Assembly (NCBI GenBank): GCA_050084515.1
Contig: CM114271.1
Location: 45,074,001 to 45,138,000 of the forward strand
Length of the DNA: 64,000 nt
Direction of reading: 5' to 3'
DNA from: Blasia pusilla
Taxonomy: Eukaryota > Marchantiophyta > Marchantiopsida > Blasiales
Part shown: positions 26,130 to 39,325 of the stretch, piece after piece
How the letters are laid out: the number at the start of each line of letters is the position of its first letter
Position numbering within the stretch: the stretch's first letter is position 1
Program-made: the position numbers and the translations under genes
The notes under the pieces: generated by a model
What the model was told of the DNA's origin: nothing
What the model saw: the letters and a program-made list of their open reading frames with translations, nothing else
The model's database searches: none

Positions 26130-26640
26130 TGTTGGCACTCTTGCTGTCCACTTTGCCTTTGCAATAGCAATTAAAGGTGACCCTCAATCCATCTCTTACT
26201 AGTATACGTGCCTCAAGGATGCAAAAGTCATAGTTATTGATGAGAGTTAAATGTTGACATCCCGTTTGCTACAAATAGTTTCCATGAGGTTACATCAAGT
26301 GCCTCTATTGCCAAATTTAAATTTGTTCCCAAAAAGGCTTCTCATGTTGGTTGGTGACCTTTCTCAAGTGCCTCAAGTTTTCCGGCAGATCATATGGACT
26401 ATCTTCACCATTCTAAACTACCATAGACGAATATTATTTATCGGAAACCATGAGAAATACTTATGATCCTATCTTTATGAGATTCCTTTCACATGTAAGG
26501 CATATAAGGCCAACACATCGTGATATAAATTCTCATTTGGGACATTGCTTCGTTGACGAAAATGATGTTGTCTACTTTTTGGATGGGAATTCACAAATTA
26601 CACCATTGCTCTCACGTCCATCTCCTTAATATTATTTATC
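26130..26640 (+). pseudogene. Pif1/Helitron-like helicase relic
   Basis: Three short frames line up with a Pif1-family helicase. The first has AKVIVIDES (Walker B) followed by MLTSRLLQIVSMRLHQV. Next comes LLMLVGDLSQVPQV, the GDxxQLPPV motif. A 60-codon open frame, 26,460-26,640, then reads NTYDPIFMRFLSHVRHIRP and on through HCFVDENDVVYFLDGNSQ, similar to the part of Helitron-type helicases after the motor motifs. Walker A lies upstream and was not found. Pif1-like helicases occur in Helitron Rep-helicase proteins and in host genomes. The small size and stops mark this as a relic. Helitron origin is inference, as no Rep domain or CTRR end is visible. Confidence 0.55.
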
Positions 26641-27061
26641 GTTACGAAAAAAATATTTTTTATAAAATGCCCGAATAAAAAATTAGTGATGAATTTTCTT
26701 GAATTTATTTAAACTTGATTGATTAGTTACGATCTTTACGAATTCTCCATGTAACCTACCTACCCACTTATAATTACTTTCTCCCCACCCGCACACTCTT
26801 AAACAAGACGATTGTCATAATAGATATGGAATGCTGACAGGGGATCCATTCAAAACCTGATAAAGGGATAAAGTAATCGGAAACAACTAGATAGATGAAG
26901 CCGTGCAAAGAGGTGAGGCCAGAGAGTACGGACTACGGAGGCATCATCCTGATACTAAGTTAAGCGACTGAGTATTGAGCGACATATAGCACCACTCCGT
27001 ATTTCTGCGAACGCAGGAAGTAAGCAACTAAGCAGGAAAAAGCGGTAACTTTTGCGCTGAT

Positions 27062-27480
27062 GTTTGCGAACCATCCAGAGTTTGTTGTGGACGGCATAAG
27101 GCCGTCATAGACAGGGTGATCAGTGGAGTGAATCCAGGACAAGCCTAATATAGTAGCCTTGGCGACGGAATTCCCATCGATCCTGCAGCCGCAGTATTAT
27201 CTCGACTCTTACAACCAGTGTGCGGCCCTATGAGAGGTTCCCTTCTGTCTCTTCTGGGCCGGTTTTGGCCCCGAATGGGAGCCATAAATGCTCTGTATTC
27301 TTTCTCTATTGTGAGGCCGAAGAGAGAGGGGTGGGACGGTAGTAACTATCACGGAGTTTGCGAACCATCCAGAGCAAGTTGTGGACGGCATCAGTGCCAC
27401 GGTGGATCCAGGACACTGCAGCCGAAGTATTATCTCGACTCTTAAACCTTGAGTGGCCTTTAAGAGGGGTGGGGAGGTAG
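27062..27480. repeat. Diverged direct repeat
   Basis: Blocks GTTTGCGAACCATCCAGAG and GTTGTGGACGGCAT, followed by GTATTATCTCGACTCTTA, occur first at 27,062-27,212 and again at 27,356-27,445. The order is the same and the spacing differs, so this looks like a partial duplication. Confidence 0.6.
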
Positions 27481-30400
27481 TGGTTATCAAACACGTGTGG
27501 GGAGGTAGTGGTTATAAAAAACGTGGATAGACTAGATGGAAAGAAATCACATTTTCCGTCTGCAGAAGACTTTCTTTTGAGGCACTTGCGTATGCAGAAG
27601 ACTTTCTTTTGAGGTAAGGGAGAGTAAGGGACGTAATCAAACACGTGGATAACTAGGTAAAGAGGAAAAAACCAGGGAGAACGTAAGCGTGTAAGCGCCG
27701 TAACGAGGAGAATGAATCTTTAAAAGTTTTAGCTGCAACTAAAATCAGAATAAAAATCTCACTAAAATTGACCAAATAGCAGCCTGGTCATTTGCTGTTG
27801 GTGAGTTTCGTCGTTAGGGGGAATGCCCCTTCTTCCTTTTCTGGTCATGTTGGCTTCCAGTCCCCCCAAGAAGTGAGGCCAGGAGCGAGACTCGGTCAGG
27901 GTCAATTGCAGACCAGAGACAGCCAAAGTCTATGACAGAGGAGACCATTCCAAGAAAGAGCGTTTCCTCGTCGGAGGAAGAGAAGCGTCAACGCAGAGCC
28001 TAGGGCCCTAGACTCCGGTTCTTGGTCAGACCACTGGCTCTGTAGATCGTGACTTTCCACCCCTACATTTGCTGTGATCAATACCCGACAGAAGAACATT
28101 CCGTTCTTCCAAACTGTGTCCCTTCAGCAGTAATGGAACCTTTCCGAGAACGCATCGCCGATTCGCCGTCCGTTTGAGCCGAACTTGGCGTACGGACCTT
28201 CATTGAACGACGACGGTTAATTCTAGCCCGCAGTGCCGGAAACGAAGGATGGATAGATGCACTCAGACTTTAGCAGATCGATTTGGGACGAACGAATGGA
28301 TGCCGCGTGTCAGGATCAGGATCTTCCAGTGAGAAGAAAGTTCTTTTCCCAAGACTTGATTAAAAAAAACTTATTATTCATCTCAGGGAAATAACACCTA
28401 GTTTCCTTCAAAACTATCGAAATATTTTTCAATGATTAAATTTGAAAACGCCTCGTCAATAGAGTTCGTTACTTTCTTTTTCATTCTTTTCTCTCCTGCT
28501 CTCAAACCAAACAAAATGAACCCCAAGTTATATGATCGGTTTTCGGCTGCAACTGTCCGTTCTATGATCCTCCATGAAGCAGCAGCGCTGCAGCACTTGA
28601 TGGTAGGAAATCGTTAATGCCCTGACTTCCGATGCAAGTGTCGTCTCTGTGCTAACGACTTCCTGAGGGGAATGAATGAGCTCACATCCTTCGATTTTCG
28701 ATGGGTACAAATGTCGAGGAGCAGTGATCGAACATTTCAACTGGGAGTGCAATTCCTACGAACACCATTTACGAAAGGAGAATATTTGCGAGACTAACTA
28801 AGTGTTAAGCGTGAACTCGCACTCGGATTTTTGGTCTTCAGGAATTGCTTATCCTGGATCATTTGGTGCCATCTGTAATCAAGCTCCCCTCTGACAGAAT
28901 ACAGTCATAATGACGCTTCTGAGATTGCCTGTCTTGATCGAGACAGTGTTATGCGGTCGATCGAGATAGCGGTCTTTGCATCGCCAGAAATTGAATGGGT
29001 CAGAGTTTGGGGCATGACATGCACACCGTTTGTAAAAGTTAACTTTAGCAGATGAGTACATCCTAGAAACTGTAGAGCTCGGACGATGGTCCACCTATCG
29101 TGGAAAGAAAAGAAATTATCGCTAAGTACTGTGGCACATGACCATATCTCTGTAGCTAGATGTGCTTCAGCTGGCCAAACCCGAGACAAATTGAGGACAT
29201 CCACCCACATCCACTCACAGAGCAAAGCACTGATCAAATGTCAGCTGACCCGGCTTTTGGATGTCCGGGTTAGCTTTGAATATAGACCGATCAGTCAATA
29301 TCATATCTTTGGTGTTGAAGTTTGGTGTTGAAGTGTGGGACTGATGATGCTGTCCATAACTTCCTTAGGGTGTCTCAAACTAGTTTCGGACGTCCATGTC
29401 TGTATTAGGGCCACTCACTGCCGGAGTTGGGAGGGCCCCGGGAGTCGTGGCAACGGCAAATGAAGAAACGGGTACCTACACACGGCTCCCGTTTCCGGAA
29501 CGGCAATTTTTAGGGACGTCTTTCGGACGATACCAATTTTTAAATTATTGTTTAAAAAATTTATTATTATTATTCAATAAAGTCCATTCGTGTGGACTAC
29601 ACGGGAATTTCCTCCGTCCCCGTATTTGTTCCCGTCGGGAGGAAATGAGTGGCCCTATTCCTTTTTACGGTTTTCTGCCCTGCCGTTGAGGCAGAGGCAC
29701 ACCCGGCTGCCTCGGGTAAAATGTAGAAAAACCAGAGGTAGTTCGGAACGTAACAGCAAGGACGTAAATTTTGGAAGTGGCAACTTACGAGATAGGATTT
29801 CGTAAGGATGTCGCTACACCTACGTCGCGCTCTATGAGACGTCCGGTTGCATAGATCGTCACTTTGTCCTCCCTCCTTTGGAATCAGCTTTATCAGCTAA
29901 GGGTGCCGCGTCCACATGGTTGTTTAGGGTTACGCTCGGTCCGTGCCCACTCAGGCCCCAGGTGACTCCAGTCACTCCACTACGACATGTCCTGTCTATG
30001 CTAGTAGTTACCATTAGTTATTGCTTTGGACCTAGTAGACTATCCCATTTCTTGAAGTTGGTTGACCTTGAAATCTATCTCGTTCCATCCATTGGTCTGT
30101 CAAGGGATCTGTGAAGTGTGAATATCAGGATCCCAGTTTCTTGATCGCCGAAGGTCTGCACCGACTGCCCAGGACTTCCGTGTTGACAACAGTATCCATG
30201 GGCACAAAGTCGTGAGCGTAAGACCTATGAAAAAGGAAAATAATTCCAATAAATTTGAAGAACTTTTGTTAGAATATAATCCGTGAAGTGACTAATGTTC
30301 CTCCACAGAAATTCAATTTTATTTTATTTTTTGAGTTTGTGTTTGCAAATCAATAGAACACTCCCCGTGAAAACCCTGGGGCCAAAACCGGCCCGGCTAT

Positions 30401-31111
30401 CCTCTCGCCCCGGCGACCGGGCCATGCTATCGCGCAGGACCGTCCCTCCTCGCGCGCGGGAACGGAGAAGGCCTATGATGGTTGTGGTGATTTACAGCTT
30501 TCCGCTTTTAAGGGGAAAGCTTCCTCAAGCTTCGTACACAAAGACTACGGTAACGGCACACAAGTCTTGTGACGTTTTGACTGGTCAGGTAGAGCATCTA
30601 AACCCGAGATTCCTAGACGTTGTGTTTTCCCGACACAGGGCTCCGCGGTGGCGATGTCCTTAACTTATCAAATGCCCTACTTTACTTGTGGTTGGACGTC
30701 CGTGAGGTGCGTATCAATGCTCGGCAAGAACCGGCATTCTTTGTTAAAAAGCCGGTTGAGAACGTGCGATTCCCGGTTCAAATCTGAAAGTTTTGGAAAT
30801 TCTCGACGAGAAAAGTGAGTTTTCTTTGTTAAATTAAAAAAGACCGGCTAGAATGGAGAAATTGCCGACTACCTTGAGAGTTCTCTCGGAAAGCTACCGG
30901 TATGCATAAAAATCCTTGCCGAGCACTGGTGCGTATCCACCTCCGGCTGACGGGATTCCACCATAAAAATAACTAGAATGATACCAGTCTTATGCACGTG
31001 CATCCTTCTAGTTCTCGCCGGTGGACGGGCGACAGGAAAAGAATTTCTTGCACGCGGTCAAGTTTTGGGCTTTTCATTTGACTATTTATCACACGTGTAA
31101 GGACGGACTAG

Positions 31112-31165
31112 CGAGAGAAAAACTTTTCTTCTCCGAGAGAAAAACTTTTCTTCTCCGAGAGAAAA
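31112..31165. repeat. 22-bp tandem repeat
   Basis: The unit GAGAGAAAAACTTTTCTTCTCC occurs twice (in positions: GAGAGAAAAACTT plus TTCTTCTCC), followed by a partial third copy. Confidence 0.7.
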
Positions 31166-31420
31166 ATGTTTTTGCACGAGTCTTTGGTCCTCCTTTGGTG
31201 TTAAATATTAAAAGTAAAGCAGAATTTTAAATTACCTATCCAAAATATGTAATTGAATTTGTATGGAATTGTTGAATGGGATGAGTTCAATTATATACTA
31301 TCCTATTCAATAAAATAGCAAAGGATTCTATTGGCTAAGAAGGACATGTGACTAAAGAGGGGAGATATTTGAAAAATAAAGAGGCACTCTTCTATAATGA
31401 TATAGATTTCTCATATCTAA

Positions 31421-31560
31421 CACTTGTAAACAACATAAGAACTTTCAACATGGGAGGAGGATATAAATTACTAACTTTGAAATCAGACCTAACTTGTAAA
31501 CAACATAAGAACTTTCAACATGGGAGGAGGATATAAATTACGAACTTTGAAATCATACCT
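31421..31560. repeat. 70-bp tandem duplication
   Basis: Two copies, 31,421-31,490 and 31,491-31,560, with a 70-bp period and only a few differences. The low divergence means a recent event. Confidence 0.85.
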
Positions 31561-33743
31561 AACCTTTTTGAGACACACTATTAGAAAAGCCTAGGATAAT
31601 TGTTAACCCTAGAAGCAATACAACTTGGCAGGGCGATCTATATTTGTAATTGAGGATTACTTCCATGATAACACGTGGTATAAATCATGTCTCAAAAAAA
31701 AAGTGATAACTAGTGTGTTGCCTTGGCATGAGATGAGTTAGGCAAGGTGCAGGATACTCGGATGGAAGGTATGCCAATTGATTATGGAGCAGGCCGGAAG
31801 TTGCGTTGAAGTTGCATTCTCACGGGCAGATGTAGAATGGGTGAGAGATACTGGTTTATGTGCAATGAAGTGTGTGGCAGCCTATTGTGGAAAAAATTTG
31901 CATTCGAACATTATAAGATTTTAAGATGAGTAGGATAGTCATTCAATTCACACGAACCACGACATCATAAAGGAGGTTGTGGCACAATTTCAACACATAG
32001 TGGCGCTAGGGACCACTCCACATCGTGGTCCGGGAGTTTTTTCGTGACAACGGGTACATTTCGGTCTCTACAAAACCAGCGGCAATTTTGAAGATTTCGT
32101 CATTCCGGCCCGGCTAAACAGATATCTGAATACAAAACACACCCTCCCTGAACCCTCGGTTTTTAGCGGTAAATGACAAACTGAATCGGAAATTCTCAAA
32201 TTCTTCCGCCAGCTCAACACCAACGCCCGGTTCTCCGGACATTGCTCCACATACTGAAGACAACAAACAAACTCGCGCAATGGATATGAAGGCAAGGGCC
32301 ACTCGTGCTGAAATGTAGTCCGTTTGCCGATATCTAAGTGTGAAGATGACAATGGACATATGCAAAGTCAGATATTCTAACGTGGACATAAAACGGGCAG
32401 AGGCAAGAATTTAAAACGGAGGCTGCACATAATGGCAATGATATTTAAATAAAATAAAAATCGGATGGTGTATTTGCACCGGCATCGCAAAACTTGTTTT
32501 CAGCATCCTAAACCTTACTGAATGATGTCAAGAAAGCGGCGGTAAGTTCTAATCCGAGGATGCGTGCGTGCCAAGAGGGTCGGTAACCGTGGGCTAGAGG
32601 CACTTCTATGTGTACTACTCTTCAGTTTAGAGCTCCTCCATTTGTCTACTGCCTGCTACGGAGACTTTCTAAAGTTGCGTGGTTTGAATAGCATATTCGA
32701 CGACCAGTATCACGAAAGGGTTGGATGTTTATAAGATCCCGGGTTTAATCGGACCGAAAACGTCGGCCTGGGTTGGCTTTTCTAGTGTAATGTTAGATCT
32801 TCCCCAACAACGTCGATGATAACCAAACCAGGGGTTATGTGTTGACTTGGCCGGGTAAATTACCGATTCAATCTTTCAGTCAAAAACCAACGGAGTATAG
32901 GTTCTCTTTTCTATAAAAATAGCCGACCCGAATCAAGAAAACGTTAAAATTTATTCTGTTTTGTTTTGAAAAATCCATCCGAATCCTGGATGAGTAAGGG
33001 GAGTGAGAGTGGACAGAGTCGGGAGCTTTTCCAAGGCATTTGAAAATTTTCTAATCCTGGCTAAGATAAGGGAGATTTTTTTAATCTCTCAGCCGATTAC
33101 TGCTATTTAGATTATCATGCGGTTTTTCCCTTCTAGCCAGTCCTGGTTGGTATAATTTGAACGAGTGTGAGGCCCTCTCATCTCATCCAAAATAGAATAG
33201 TGAGAGTTTTTATTTCTAAAATGCTAAAAATATAAAATTTTGATATTTTTAGAATAAATGTGTTATTTGCCATATGTTCATTCCTTCTAAAGAGGTGTTG
33301 TGGCAATGCTGAATTTTTATTTAAAACAATACACTATATTTGGAGCCCTAACAAGACAATTAAAAAATGGTTTTATTTTTTAAAACGGTTTTAATCCGAA
33401 TGTTAAAAATCGTAGCCACTCTATTTATGGTATTTTGAAATGGGCGCATCAATTTTGAGTTGTTTTATCGGCCGACGGAAAATTTCCGGCACATGTGTTT
33501 TCTCGGACGTCTGCCAATTTTTGCACATATGTAACAAGCCTTTTTTATCTTTCCCCTATGTTTTCTCTCTTTACCTTCACCTCATCATCTACCTTGCTCC
33601 TTTTACACAGGAGCAAACCTCCCTTCCAAAATCTTCCCTTCAAAATTTGCATGGAGGAAATCTTCTACTCTCTACCTTGAGGTATCATGGCGTGAGCCAT
33701 GCCTCCCCCACCATTTGAAGCCAAGGATCATACCCTCTATAAT

Positions 33744-33767
33744 ACTTGGAGCTCCTGAGCTCCAAGT
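33744..33767. repeat. Hairpin, 10-bp arms
   Basis: ACTTGGAGCT and its reverse complement around a 4-base loop (CCTG). No role assigned. Confidence 0.6.
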
Positions 33768-34004
33768 GTTCTAGAAGGGCTCTAAGTCCTACAAAACAAA
33801 ACACACATCAAACTAACAAGTCAAGAGATGGGGCAACACATTCCGTTTCTACTTGAGAGTTCATGTATCGATCGGGATTAGAATACAAGGACCTAAAATC
33901 AGCAGATGTTTTCCACAATATGATAGATTCACACAACATGTCGTCGTAGTCACTTGCAGGTCCTTCTAAAGCAATCATTAGTACAACATCTAGATGTTTA
34001 GTAC

Positions 34005-35715
34005 CTAGTTTTTACAAGTCTTAGTCTTAATCAAATTCTGAATTGGGAAAGCCCTCTCACATATGGCAGTGCTAACATATTGAACCCTTGCAACATTAGC
34101 CAAAACAAGAAAGTTGGAAAACTTACATTCTAAAGTGGGGCTCCAACTCACCATTGCCCATAAATCTCTGAAATTACGATCTTTCCACCCAGTTGTAGCC
34201 ATCAACTTGAATGATTCAAATTCCTCCATCACTATGACAGAGGGTTGGAGATATCCCTTGAATGGTAACTCACACCCAAAATGTGCACACAAGTCTTCCA
34301 AGTCCTTAGATCCCCAGCTATTTAACCCAATCTGTTGGGAGCGCATGTGCAATGGGTTCAAAATTCTCATTGCACCAATAAGATTGTTATCCGTAAATCT
34401 TTTCTGCAATTCTAAACAAACACTTTCAGCATATGACTTTTCAAATAAGAGAGTGGCTTCCAAATCCTTGCATGAACGGTCTCTCAACATATCTATGCTA
34501 TGAAACTTATTATCCATGATCTCGGATTGCAAACGTCTAAGATATCGATTTAGGGGGGCGAAAATCAGGTAGGATATGATAACCTGTTTCTTCCGAAAAT
34601 CTAGATGCATTGAAATGTAGACTCTCCATCACAAAATTCATGGTAATAGAAGCAATCTCAAAAGTAACAATGTTGCCAATAGTACTAACGTCAAAAGACT
34701 TGTATTGGAAGATCTTAGTCAAGTTAGCAAGGCTGGAAAGAATATCAGCTAAAAAAAAAGTGATAAGTGATTTGGAATGACCTTAACTTGTTGTATAAAT
34801 TTGAGGCATTTCGTCATCTTATGAAGGGAAAATATCTCTGAAAATGTCAATATAGAGTCAAGCGAATCACACAATGTACATACAGCCTGCCAATGTGACA
34901 ACCATCTTATTTTATGATATCTCTTCTTGACTCGTTGAGAGTCATTCAACTTCTCTTGAAGTGATGCTAGGTTAGCTTTCCTCTTTGATGACCTTTTGAA
35001 ATACCCTCCTATGACATTCAAAATAGAATCAATTTCTGTTGAAATGACTTTACAATAAGATGCTCTCGCTGATGTTAAAGCCGCAAGATTGGTTTTTTGC
35101 GCTATATAATGCACCGAGAGCAGAAACTGGTTAACCTTTTGCTTCAATTGAGAAGCTACCCCAATTTGGCTACCTACCATTGTAAAGGCCCCATCTGAAC
35201 CAAATCCAACCATTTTGGAATGCTCTAGTCCTCCATCTTTCATAAACTCCAACAAAGTATTAGTGATAGCATTAAAACATTTAGATTCACAAAAAATAAA
35301 CCCTAGAAAACAACACTCAACGTGTTCCTCTTCTATGAATGTTGCAAACACAACTAAATTCTGTGTCACCCAGATATCAGTAGACTCATCGATCAGAATC
35401 CCAAAGAAACGAGATGATTGAACTCTATCTAGAGTCCTCTTTATCAAAATTTGGCAAATGAAAAACACATCTTACTACAACTCTTTTCATCTTGATAAAG
35501 GTCCCTGGTGATAGATGCATTCATAGCAAGCAAAAATTTACATCGAGCGATGAATTTTGAGAAGGGCATGGCCTCCTTTGCAAGAAAATATGCACACTTT
35601 AGAGTCAAGAGTGCGACCTCACAGTTTCGGTTGGATGTGGCGATGGCCTTTGCCATAGATTTCTTACCCCAATTGGATGCCCAAGCAAGCTTTACATGCT
35701 CGTTCGATTTTGCAT
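34005..35715 (-). pseudogene. hAT-superfamily transposase relic
   Basis: Minus-strand frames at 35,715-35,444, 35,468-34,749, 34,722-34,537 and 34,610-34,005 form one hAT transposase. Visible in order are: an N-terminal helical part (LLTLKCAYFLAKEAMPFSKF); RFFGILIDESTD with the first catalytic Asp; MVGFGSDGA with the second; SVHYIAQKTNLAAL at the place of the family's HCxAHR motif; and a C-terminal dimerisation segment, VSTAICERAFPIQNLIKTKT. The C and H of HCxAHR are replaced by Tyr and Gln, and two frameshifts break the ORF, so it should be inactive. The protein is of the type related to animal ZMYM/ZNF862-like hAT proteins. I did not find terminal inverted repeats. Confidence 0.85.
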
Positions 35716-36376
35716 GATCTATGAATGCGAAACTTTACAATTGATTGCACCATCCATAGCAAATACACTCTTGCCCCTACCCTTTCTCTGAGACATTATA
35801 ATGGATCCTCCCACTTGTTCTATCAAATCTTATCCAATCATACATTGTATATCACACATCCTTCCAAGTTACACGATTTTTCTCAGATATGGATGAATTT
35901 CTCCCTAGCGTACTTTGGTCTTCCCTCTCATCGGATGATCCCGACAAGCTATGACATCGGACTGTTCCTTCCAAAGCAATTCATTCATAGTTTGCTGGCG
36001 GTTAGCCATACCAAACACAAGCCAAAGTAGAGCAAAGTTGGGAAGTCTTGAGTCGGAAGTACATAGGTCGTGCATGAGAGTACTCTAAATAGCACTATGA
36101 GTAAGAGGTGTGGGATGCATAATCTGTCCTAAATTTTGGAACGCCGGTCGTCAAGCATAGGAAACTACGGCTCTAAACATCTAAAACTAATGGAGTCAAG
36201 ACGCAGAGGATGCAATGAGGCACATGCAGGTCCCTGCTGGAAATTCATGTTGAAGGTAAAAATATTTACATTCATCACGAAGAACAAGTTGGAAAACACA
36301 TGGAAGTTCAAACCTAAAACTAAACCTCCATAAGACTTAAGTTTTTCGGGCACAACCTATGCTGCCCCAATGCACA

Positions 36377-37296
36377 AGTATGAGCTACAATAGGACCTTT
36401 GATGTAGCACATCAAAAGCTACAACACTAGTGAGCAATCGCCTCAATCGATGCCATAATCAAGCTCGACCATACTGATCATCAAGGAGAGATCGGGTGAG
36501 GACATTCGGCCATGACCAGGGCTTTGCAGCATGACCATGACGCAACAATTGCTAGCAGCGTGGCTACAAGGCAGCAAGAGCAGAGATCTTGCAGCGCGAA
36601 CTAGGGAACCGCAATAAGAGGATAGCGTGGCTAAAAGGCAGCAAGAGAGCTATGAACGCGACTACCAGGATTCATGGAATAGCACCAAGACTCCAGAGCG
36701 GCGTGTCACCAAAGCGAGAAATACAACTATGAGTTCCAATAGGAAGGAAAGCGGCGAACTAAATAGGCAAGAAAAGACACATGTCGAAAGCGGAGGCTCT
36801 GGCGCACCGGCAAGCAAGAGTGCACTCAACGAGCAAGAGCTTCCCAAAGCGGGCAGAAGCCAACCACAACAGCAAGCAAGCAAGAGCGCACAAATCTCTT
36901 GCTCTTGCTTAGTCGAAGGCTACAACAGCGAGCAAGAGTGTACAACCGCTTAGCGTAGCAACAACCAAAGCGCGCGATGGGCAAGAGTATCAAGCGGTTC
37001 AGTCAACAAAAGGGCACCCTAAAATGTAAAACCCTTTAGTGTGCTTGCCAGGAGAAAATAGGCTGGAGCCATATCCCCCTACCCTTCTCAGCCCTCCAAT
37101 CTCCTGTCCCTGTCAGAACCCTAGTACTCTGTCCCACCGATGTATCTCTTCCCGTGATAGGTGGTTTGATTGCAAAGGTTTCAGGAAACGACTGCCCGAT
37201 TTCCTAGAACTCACTCAAGAGTATCAGATCTTCCGGAGGGGAATTTTAAAGTCAACTTCTGGTTTTACTTATTAGTATGAGCTACAATAGGACCTT
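36377..37296. repeat. 23-bp direct repeat bracketing about 870 bp
   Basis: A perfect 23-bp direct repeat beginning AGTATGAGCTACAATAG lies at 36,377-36,399 and 37,274-37,296. A second repeated word, CAAAAGGGCACCCTA, occurs near 37,008 and 37,306. This could be a target duplication around an insertion, or a segmental duplication. Confidence 0.5.
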
Positions 37297-37539
37297 GAGA
37301 TTCAAAAGGGCACCCTACATTGAAAGTTTGTAAAAGAACTTTAACCAATGGATTCTAAGTTATTCAGAATTTGAATCAGTAATTTTCAACCTGCCAAAAC
37401 TAGGCACATAATCCCAGTTCTCCCTGACATTGGAGTGGACGTTTATCTCTAGACTTTTGTTCGGAGGAGTCATATCGAAAATCGAGCAGGAATATACTTT
37501 CAAACCTCACATGGGTATGTTTTAAAAATTATAAAAAAA

Positions 37540-37576
37540 CACTACTGATTTATATTGAAATTATAAATCAGTAGTG
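37540..37576. repeat. Perfect inverted repeat, 15-bp arms
   Basis: CACTACTGATTTATA at 37,540-37,554 pairs with 37,562-37,576 across 7 bases. It could be the core of a small foldback or MITE remnant. Confidence 0.7.
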
Positions 37577-38649
37577 GGTGTCAATAATGATATGTGGATT
37601 AATGGTGTGTAATCATCCATCATTGATATAAAAATATTACCACTCCTTTTATTCACTGCTGAAATTATATGTGATCACTTTAATCCTATTGGCTCAACAG
37701 GAGAGGAATTTGAAAATGGAAGGGACACTCTTAGAGCACGATTAACATATCAAACCATCATGCTACTCCAATGTACGTTAACTTTAACTCCCCATATGCT
37801 TCATGGAAAAGGACTATAAAACATGCTCTCTCCAAGCGGTTCTAATTAACGTATTTTTTGGACCGTGAACAGTCAAATAATTACATCCTAGTTTCATAAA
37901 CTAGAGCTCAACTTGGAATCTTTTTGTATCAGGGAGGAATTGTGGGGATGCTAGTTTCCTGAAATGATTTCCAGCATTTCGAAACTATGACGTGCAGCTT
38001 GAATGTCAGAGGAAGAGAAGATTTTGTCGTGACCATTTTGTTCTCCTAAATTGATATTCAAGCACATCCACTTCTGACTAGCTTACTCTAAGCGACATAT
38101 TATCTGTCACGGACTATCCAGCCTGAACATAGGATCTAGAGTCCCAAAGCAAAGACAGGCAATACTTAATGACTAGTCTCCGAGAATTTGACGAGGAGCC
38201 ACAAAGCTGAATCAACTCCTACTAACGACACTCGACATTGGTGCCTACACACAATGATCCTGTCGAGCCTCTGTCAAATGTGGTGTGCTCCTTTGAGCCT
38301 TCATAATCGGAACCAGTTAAATGTTAAAACTCCGAAACCACGAGCACATGTTACAGAAGGATCGCTGCTAGTGCATAAATTCAACACTTAGATATACCAC
38401 TGGTATGAGCTTCTGTCCATGTGGTAATACCTGTAGCACCGTCATACAAAGTCAGATAGATACAGAAACTTGATGAGTACAGCTGAAATTCATCAACACA
38501 TTTTCTATTATGGGTTGGATCCTGATCTTCACCAACACCCATATGAGAAAAGACGCCTATGAGAGGCTTTTGGTTGTGACAAGTGCTTAGATGACATCTC
38601 ACCAAATTTCAAACTATCACATAAGTCAAGGATTTAGAGAAACACTCAC

Positions 38650-38780
38650 CAGCATCTGGCCCTTTCCAGTATGTCAAGCACACGAGAGCTACCTCCATCA
38701 GGTCCGTCACATGGTATGTTAGATTTTTTAAGGCATGAAATCAGAACCTGTCGCTTCCTTCCAGGTAGCCCCAGATAAAC
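38650..38780 (-). CDS. Candidate orphan exon (131 bp)
   Basis: On the minus strand a TGCAG acceptor precedes 43 open codons (VYLGLPGRKRQVLISCL to VLDILERARCW) and a GTGAGTG donor follows. Acceptor, open frame and donor agree in one orientation, and the peptide looks like real coding sequence. I do not recognise the protein and found no convincing neighbouring exon. It lies about 550 bp downstream of the HCF152-like pseudogene on the same strand, so it could belong to that transcript or to a separate decayed gene. Confidence 0.3.
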
Positions 38781-39325
38781 CTGCACGTCAATTGATCATG
38801 TTTGTGATCCAAGTTCCTCATAATATTACCATTATATCTAGACAATGATGCATAAAAATTTGCAGACTGGGAGGAGGATGGTTAACTAAGGAATGTGTAA
38901 AGATAGAGACATTACAGAAGAAAACATGATCCATGGTCTAGTCACACTACAACCATGTTTCACTTTAACTCAGGACAACTCAGATGTTCAAACAAAAGGG
39001 TCCCAGCATTCTGAAAAAGAGTCTATGGAGCCACCAAAGATCTCAATACACAGATAGATAAGCAAACATCCGAGCGAGGTTATTTATAACAGTTTAGTGG
39101 GCAAGTATCTTAGTAACAGAAAGCAGATGAGAGAAGGGTATGATGAATGCACCGCTTCTTCAATCAAAGCTTTTAAAACGAAATTCCTTTGTTTCAAGTT
39201 AGATCCACGGCAATAACGAAAATAAAGGGCCCGTTTACCTCAAGAGTTCGGACTGAGAATGAAAAGGTCGAGGTTCAGTGGCTTTTTGCAATTTCTTCTG
39301 AAAAAAGACTTCTTTTGAAACAAAT

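Larger units (their letters stand above)
26641..33990. other. 7.3 kb without a recognisable gene
   Basis: No open frame here reads like a known protein. A stretch at 28,132-28,360 is readable for about 75 codons with two stops (TGA, TAG), starting MEPFRERIADSP, and might be an exon relic. Short repeats are listed separately: 27,062-27,480, 31,112-31,165, 31,421-31,560 and the hairpin at 33,744. A 17-bp block at 27,256 (GGGCCGGTTTTGGCCCC) recurs inverted at 30,379. I see no tRNA or rRNA gene. Confidence 0.4.
35716..38649. other. No gene seen; contains a probable inserted repeat and a hairpin
   Basis: A Ser/Gln/Lys-coding low-complexity segment with repeated AGCAAGAGC words lies at 36,540-36,990. 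It is bracketed by a perfect 23-bp direct repeat (see separate entry). The rest is AT-rich without coding signal. Confidence 0.4.

Noticed and set aside
27256-30395. 17-bp inverted pair as transposon ends
   Set aside because: The bases outside the pair do not match and no target duplication or coding content supports an element.
30295-30663. 122-aa ORF
   Set aside because: Composition is random-like and no motif or conserved copy is seen.
30750-30790. tRNA gene (CGGTTCAAATC resembles a T-loop)
   Set aside because: The flanking bases do not pair as a T-stem and no acceptor or anticodon stem is seen.
36627-36953. 108-aa Ser/Gln/Lys-rich ORF
   Set aside because: Low-complexity AGCAAGAGC repeats explain the open frame; no domain is visible.
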